DNA from: Alistipes sp. CHKCI003
GTDB lineage: Bacteria > Bacteroidota > Bacteroidia > Bacteroidales > Rikenellaceae
Direction of reading: 5' to 3'
Assembly: GCF_900021155.1 (NCBI RefSeq)
Contig: NZ_FCNT01000059.1
Span: 62,001-126,000 of the forward strand
DNA: 64,000 nt
Shown: in pieces, positions 60,615 to 64,000 of the stretch
Position numbering within the stretch: position 1 is the stretch's first letter
How the letters are laid out: the number at the start of each line of letters is the position of its first letter
Position numbers and translations under genes: made by a program
The notes under the pieces: model-generated
What the model saw: only the letters and a program-made list of their open reading frames with translations
Database searches by the model: none
What the model was told of the DNA's origin: nothing

Positions 60615-61529
60615 ATGCTACCGAAGAGTTCCATGATCGAAGATACGGTGCCGGCGTCGAAAAAGATTTGCGGTTCCGATTGCAGCAGTTGCCGTACGTT
60701 TCCTGCGCCCTACCGGCGCATCGGCGAGTCCGCTTCGTGCCGTTTTACGCAGCGGACCGTGGTTGCGGGAGACCGGATTTCTTTTCCGGCCGACAGCCTC
60801 GTGCGGATTCTCTTCGTGCTCGAAGGCGGGATACGGATCGAGGACCGCAACGGATTGCAACGCACCTTTTCCGCGCACAATTGCGTCTGCTTGCAGCGGG
60901 GGACGGTTTTTGCGATGACTGCGGTAACGGATGCACATATCGTGCTCTTGTCGATGATGCACCGCATCGAGTTCTGCGAATCGGATATTTTCGACCGCGA
61001 GATGCCGCACGATAGCGTCGTGCCGACCGATGTTGCGCCTGCGCTGAACCTGCATCCCGTCATCGCGCGGATGCTGGCGGCTTTTTTCGAGGTCGAAGCG
61101 CTGACGGAATGCGTCCATTTCCACCGGATGAAGGCGGCCGAGCTCTTCATGATGATTAAAGTGCTCTACACCTCTGCGGAACATGCCTATTTCTTCCAGT
61201 CGCTAATCCAGCCGCAGGACAATTTCCGGGTGTTCGTATGCAACAACTACGACAAAGCCGCCAGCGTCGGCGAGCTGGCTTCGTTGGCCGGCATGAGCCT
61301 TTCGGCCTTCAAACGGCATTTTTCGGAGCACTTCGACGACAGCGTCTACCACTGGATGATGCGGCAGAAAGCCCTCAAGATCTTCGCCGACATCCGCGAC
61401 GGCGAAGACAATACGAAGGTCCTGATGTCCAAATACGGTTTCAAGTATTACACGCAGTTCAGCCGATTCTGCAAAACCTATCTGCAAGCTACGCCCGTAC
61501 AACTGATCGACTCGATCCGCGAGGGATGA
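60615..61529 (+). CDS. AraC-family transcriptional regulator
   Basis: The roughly 304-residue protein ends with a two-helix-turn-helix AraC domain (AASVGELASLAGMSLSAFKRHFSEHF and LMSKYGFKYYTQFSRFCKTYLQATP). The N-terminal part includes a cysteine cluster (CGSDCSSC) and a cupin-like segment (FVLEGGIRIEDRNG), suggesting ligand sensing. The start is uncertain: ATGs at 60546, 60615 and 60633 are all in frame, and 60615 is a compromise. No target is evident; it stands alone between rpmE2 and the tRNA cluster. Confidence 0.85.
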   Translation: MLPKSSMIEDTVPASKKICGSDCSSCRTFPAPYRRIGESASCRFTQRTVVAGDRISFPADSLVRILFVLEGGIRIEDRNGLQRTFSAHNCVCLQRGTVFAMTAVTDAHIVLLSMMHRIEFCESDIFDREMPHDSVVPTDVAPALNLHPVIARMLAAFFEVEALTECVHFHRMKAAELFMMIKVLYTSAEHAYFFQSLIQPQDNFRVFVCNNYDKAASVGELASLAGMSLSAFKRHFSEHFDDSVYHWMMRQKALKIFADIRDGEDNTKVLMSKYGFKYYTQFSRFCKTYLQATPVQLIDSIREG

Positions 61530-61665
61530 CGTACGTCCGCATGCGGAGGGGCGATCGGGGGATGACAGAGGTGCGTGGCGTAATGTGCATGCACCGGTAT
61601 ATATAATAGGTGAAGCGCCGCAGTGAAAAATATTTTCGGGAAAATGGAAAATTGTGTTTCGCAAA

Positions 61666-61696
61666 TTGTGAGTTGTGAATAATTTTTCTATCTTTG
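61666..61696 (+). promoter_or_regulatory. Promoter for the tRNA-tuf cluster
   Basis: TTG (61666-61668), a 20-base spacer, and TATCTTTG (61689-61696) lie in an AT-rich stretch 135 bases before tRNA-Thr. It probably drives the whole tRNA-tuf-secE-nusG set. Confidence 0.75.
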
Positions 61697-61830
61697 CACC
61701 CGATTTCGCCTGTGAGCAAAGGCGGAAAAGCCGCGTTCTTTGAGAGGAGTTTGTTGATGAAAAATTTATGGCTGAATATTTGGCCGTTAAATTTTTTATA
61801 CCTACTTTTGCAATCCAAAAGGGTGAGAAT

Positions 61831-61904
61831 GCCGATGTAGCTCAGTTGGCCAGAGCAGCTGATTTGTAATCAGCTGGTCGGGGGTTCGAATCCCTCCATC
61901 GGCT
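61831..61904 (+). tRNA. tRNA-Thr (UGU)
   Basis: Acceptor GCCGATG/CATCGGC, D-arm GCTCAGTTGGCCAGAGC, anticodon loop TTTGTAA (anticodon TGT) and T-arm with GGTTCGAATCC. No encoded CCA. Confidence 0.95.
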
Positions 61905-61953
61905 CGGAAGCCGATGCGCAGGGGCGGAGCAGCGGCGGAGATTAGGAAAATTC

Positions 61954-62036
61954 GGGAAGTTACCAGAGTGGCCAAATGGGGCAGACTGTAAATCTGCTGG
62001 CTTACGCCTTCGGTGGTTCGAATCCATCACTTCCCA
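61954..62036 (+). tRNA. tRNA-Tyr (GUA)
   Basis: Acceptor GGGAAGT/ACTTCCC, anticodon loop CTGTAAA (anticodon GTA), a long variable arm (about GCTTACGCC), and T-arm GGTTCGAATCC. No encoded CCA. Confidence 0.95.
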
Positions 62037-62145
62037 CGAAAAAGAGAAGCCGGTCGGAGTTGCAAACCTGCCGTCGCCCGGAGCCCGCCAGTCGGACTCT
62101 CTCGCGTAACGGCGGAGCAGGTGAACTCGGATGCGGTGTATTTTT

Positions 62146-62218
62146 GCGGAAGTAGCTCAGTTGATAGAGCATTAGCCTTCCAAGCTAAGGGTCGCGAGTT
62201 TGAGTCTCGTCTTCCGCT
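62146..62218 (+). tRNA. tRNA-Gly (UCC)
   Basis: Acceptor GCGGAAG/CTTCCGC, anticodon loop CTTCCAA (anticodon TCC), T-loop TTTGAGT. No encoded CCA. Confidence 0.94.
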
Positions 62219-62373
62219 CACAAAATTCAAACGATGCGCGTGGTGCAGATCTTCATTCCGGCGGTTTCGCAGAAACCGCGCCAAACGGAAGGATCTGTGT
62301 CGCCCGTTTTTGTCGGTGGATGAATTTTTGATTTTTTGGGTAATTTTTATAAAAACTTTAAATACTTAATACT

Positions 62374-63561
62374 ATGGCAAAAGAGAAATTCGACCGTTCG
62401 AAACCGCACGTAAACATCGGTACTATCGGACACGTTGACCACGGTAAGACGACCCTTACCGCTGCAATCACGACCGTTCTTGCTAAGAAAGGTCTTTCGG
62501 AGCTTCGCTCGTTCGATTCGATCGACAACGCGCCCGAGGAGAAAGAGCGCGGTATCACGATCAATACCTCGCACGTCGAGTATCAGACGGCCAGCCGCCA
62601 CTATGCTCACGTGGACTGCCCGGGCCACGCCGACTATGTGAAGAACATGGTTACGGGTGCTGCCCAGATGGACGGTGCCATTCTCGTTGTTGCCGCTACC
62701 GACGGTCCGATGCCCCAGACCAACGAGCACGTGCTGCTCGCCCGTCAGGTGAACGTGCCGAAGATCGTGGTTTTCCTGAACAAGTGCGATATGGTGGACG
62801 ATGCCGAGATGCTCGATCTGGTCGAGATGGAGGTGCGCGACCTGCTCAACAAATACGAATACGACGGCGACAATGCGCCTATCATCCGCGGTTCCGCACT
62901 CGGCGCCCTGAACGGCGAGGCCAAGTGGGAGGAGAAAGTGATGGAGCTGATGGATGCTGTCGACAACTACATCCCTCTGCCCGTTCGTGAGAACGAGAAA
63001 CCTTTCCTGATGCCTATCGAGGACGTATTCTCGATCACGGGCCGCGGTACCGTGGTAACGGGCCGTATCGAGACGGGTGTCATCCACGTGGGCGATCCCG
63101 TCGAGATCGTCGGTCTGGAGGAGAAGACGCTGACTTCGACCTGCACCGGCGTGGAGATGTTCCGCAAACTGCTCGACGAGGGCGAGGCCGGCGACAACGT
63201 AGGTCTGCTGCTTCGCGGTATCGACAAGAAAGAAGTAAAGCGCGGTATGGTCGTCGCTAAACCCGGTTCGATCACTCCGCACACCGAGTTCCAGGCTGAG
63301 GTCTATATCCTCAAGAAGGAGGAGGGCGGCCGTCATACTCCGTTCCACAACAAGTATCGTCCCCAGTTCTATCTGCGCACGATGGACGTAACGGGTGAGG
63401 TGCATCTGCCCGAAGGCGTGGATATGGTGATGCCGGGCGACCACGTAACGATCACCGTGAAACTGATCTATCCCGTCGCTCTGAACGACGGTCTGCGTTT
63501 CGCAATCCGCGAGGGCGGCCGTACGGTAGGTGCCGGTCAGATCATCAAGGTCCTCAAATAG
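62374..63561 (+). CDS. tuf: Elongation factor Tu
   Basis: EF-Tu delivers aminoacyl-tRNA to the ribosome. The 395-residue protein is canonical: [23 protein letters not shown]-binding [25 protein letters not shown], switch region [14 protein letters not shown], and the domain 2-3 end [11 protein letters not shown]. Codon use is strongly biased, as expected for a highly expressed gene. It lies in the tRNA-Thr/Tyr/Gly-tuf-tRNA-Trp-secE-nusG order typical of Bacteroidota. Confidence 0.98.
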   Translation: MAKEKFDRSKPHVNIGTIGHVDHGKTTLTAAITTVLAKKGLSELRSFDSIDNAPEEKERGITINTSHVEYQTASRHYAHVDCPGHADYVKNMVTGAAQMDGAILVVAATDGPMPQTNEHVLLARQVNVPKIVVFLNKCDMVDDAEMLDLVEMEVRDLLNKYEYDGDNAPIIRGSALGALNGEAKWEEKVMELMDAVDNYIPLPVRENEKPFLMPIEDVFSITGRGTVVTGRIETGVIHVGDPVEIVGLEEKTLTSTCTGVEMFRKLLDEGEAGDNVGLLLRGIDKKEVKRGMVVAKPGSITPHTEFQAEVYILKKEEGGRHTPFHNKYRPQFYLRTMDVTGEVHLPEGVDMVMPGDHVTITVKLIYPVALNDGLRFAIREGGRTVGAGQIIKVLK

Positions 63562-63581
63562 TCGGACTGGAATGAAATTCA

Positions 63582-63603
63582 GGGAAGCGGCACGCCGCTT
63601 CCC
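63582..63603 (+). terminator. Hairpin between tuf and tRNA-Trp
   Basis: GGGAAGCGG (63582-63590) pairs with CCGCTTCCC (63595-63603) around CACG. Only a short CTCTT follows, and the tRNA begins 5 bases later, so it may be a processing hairpin or a leaky terminator rather than a full stop. Confidence 0.5.
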
Positions 63604-63608
63604 CTCTT

Positions 63609-63679
63609 AGGAGCATAGTTCAAGGGTAGAATAGCGGTCTCCAAAACCGTTGATGGGAGTTCGAATCTCTCTGCTCCTG
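63609..63679 (+). tRNA. tRNA-Trp (CCA)
   Basis: Acceptor AGGAGCA/TGCTCCT, anticodon loop CTCCAAA (anticodon CCA), T-arm with AGTTCGAATCT. Discriminator G; no encoded 3' CCA. Confidence 0.95.
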
Positions 63680-63700
63680 CTGGAATAATATGGAAAATCT

Positions 63701-63898
63701 ATGTTGAACTACGTCAAAGAGTCTTACAACGAGCTTGTAAACAAGGTAACTTGGCCGACATTCGCCCAGTTGCAGAACTCGACGATCGTCGTCATGGTGG
63801 CTTCGGTCATCTTCGCGGTCGTGGTTCTTGCGATGGATACGTCGTTCGAGACGATTCTGGCCCAGATTTACAAGTTCTTGGGTAATGTAGGCCGTTAA
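63701..63898 (+). CDS. secE: Preprotein translocase subunit SecE
   Basis: SecE is the essential small subunit of the SecYEG channel. The 65-residue protein has the conserved amphipathic segment MLNYVKESYNELVNKVTWPTFAQLQNST with the WP motif and a single membrane helix (TIVVMVASVIFAVVVLAMD). Size and position between tRNA-Trp and nusG are standard. Confidence 0.95.
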   Translation: MLNYVKESYNELVNKVTWPTFAQLQNSTIVVMVASVIFAVVVLAMDTSFETILAQIYKFLGNVGR

Positions 63899-63915
63899 TT
63901 GTTGCGATATTCACG

Positions 63916-64000
63916 ATGAGCGAAATTAGCAAACAGTGGTATGTAGTCCGCGCCGTAGGCGGCAAGGAAAATAAGGTGAAGGAGTATATCGAATCCGAAA
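63916..64000 (+). CDS. nusG: Transcription termination/antitermination factor NusG, 3' end outside window
   Basis: Only the first 28 codons are present: MSEISKQWYVVRAVGGKENK then VKEYIESE. The WYVVRAVGGKENKVKEYI stretch is the NusG N-terminal signature. The gene runs off the window end. It follows secE by 17 bases in the standard secE-nusG order. Confidence 0.92.
   Translation, partial: MSEISKQWYVVRAVGGKENKVKEYIESE

Noticed and set aside
1-64000. CRISPR arrays, insertion sequences, rRNA genes
   Set aside because: I saw no regularly spaced direct repeats, no transposase-like gene and no rRNA sequence on reading both strands.

Overview
The window comes from a GC-rich member of the Bacteroidota. 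The evidence is the repeated occurrence of the phylum's promoter type (TTTG or TTG, a spacer of about 19-21 bases, then TAnnTTTG), the gene order rpmB-rpmG-DUF4295 and ftsY-rimO, the tRNA-tuf-tRNA-secE-nusG cluster, tandem FKBP lipoproteins, and a UpxY-controlled surface polysaccharide locus. High GC together with an [FeFe]-hydrogenase and all three maturases fits an Alistipes-like (Rikenellaceae) gut anaerobe; the genus is an inference.

Layout. 1-6.4 kb: cell elongation genes mreD (cut by the window edge), PBP2 and rodA, then a calcium-type P-ATPase. 7-13.9 kb: gcvT and a GNAT-like gene on the minus strand, a large receiver/PEP-binding protein, and glutamate dehydrogenase. 14.7-31.2 kb: a surface polysaccharide locus headed by a tyrosine recombinase, a 359-bp segment bounded by perfect 23-bp inverted repeats, and upxY. 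It continues with a CDP-substituent module (cytidylyltransferase-aminotransferase fusion, ornithine cyclodeaminase-like enzyme, LicD), a flippase, ATP-grasp proteins, glycosyltransferases, a polymerase and an acyltransferase. 31.3-45 kb: mostly minus-strand housekeeping genes (HD protein, rny, a structured RNA, zapA, rimO, ftsY, L33/L28, cinA, pyrD, pdxB). 44.9-52.5 kb: speB-nhaA-FKBP, a second FKBP lipoprotein, a DUF3127 protein and lipoproteins. 52.5-58.1 kb: hydrogenase hydA with hydE, hydG and hydF. 58.3-64 kb: an MFS exporter, a tRNA(CAU), L31, an AraC regulator, then the tRNA-Thr/Tyr/Gly-tuf-tRNA-Trp-secE-nusG cluster.

The most interesting system is the phase switch at 15.7-16.3 kb. The only consensus promoter found inside the inverted repeats points away from upxY, so the assembled orientation looks OFF; inversion would place the promoter to read into upxY and the polysaccharide operon. 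Other notable observations are a four-copy intergenic repeat ending in a terminator hairpin (about 6.9, 32.6, 49.3 and 51.3 kb), a 6S-like structured RNA between zapA and rny, and a proposed CDP-activated decoration of the polysaccharide.
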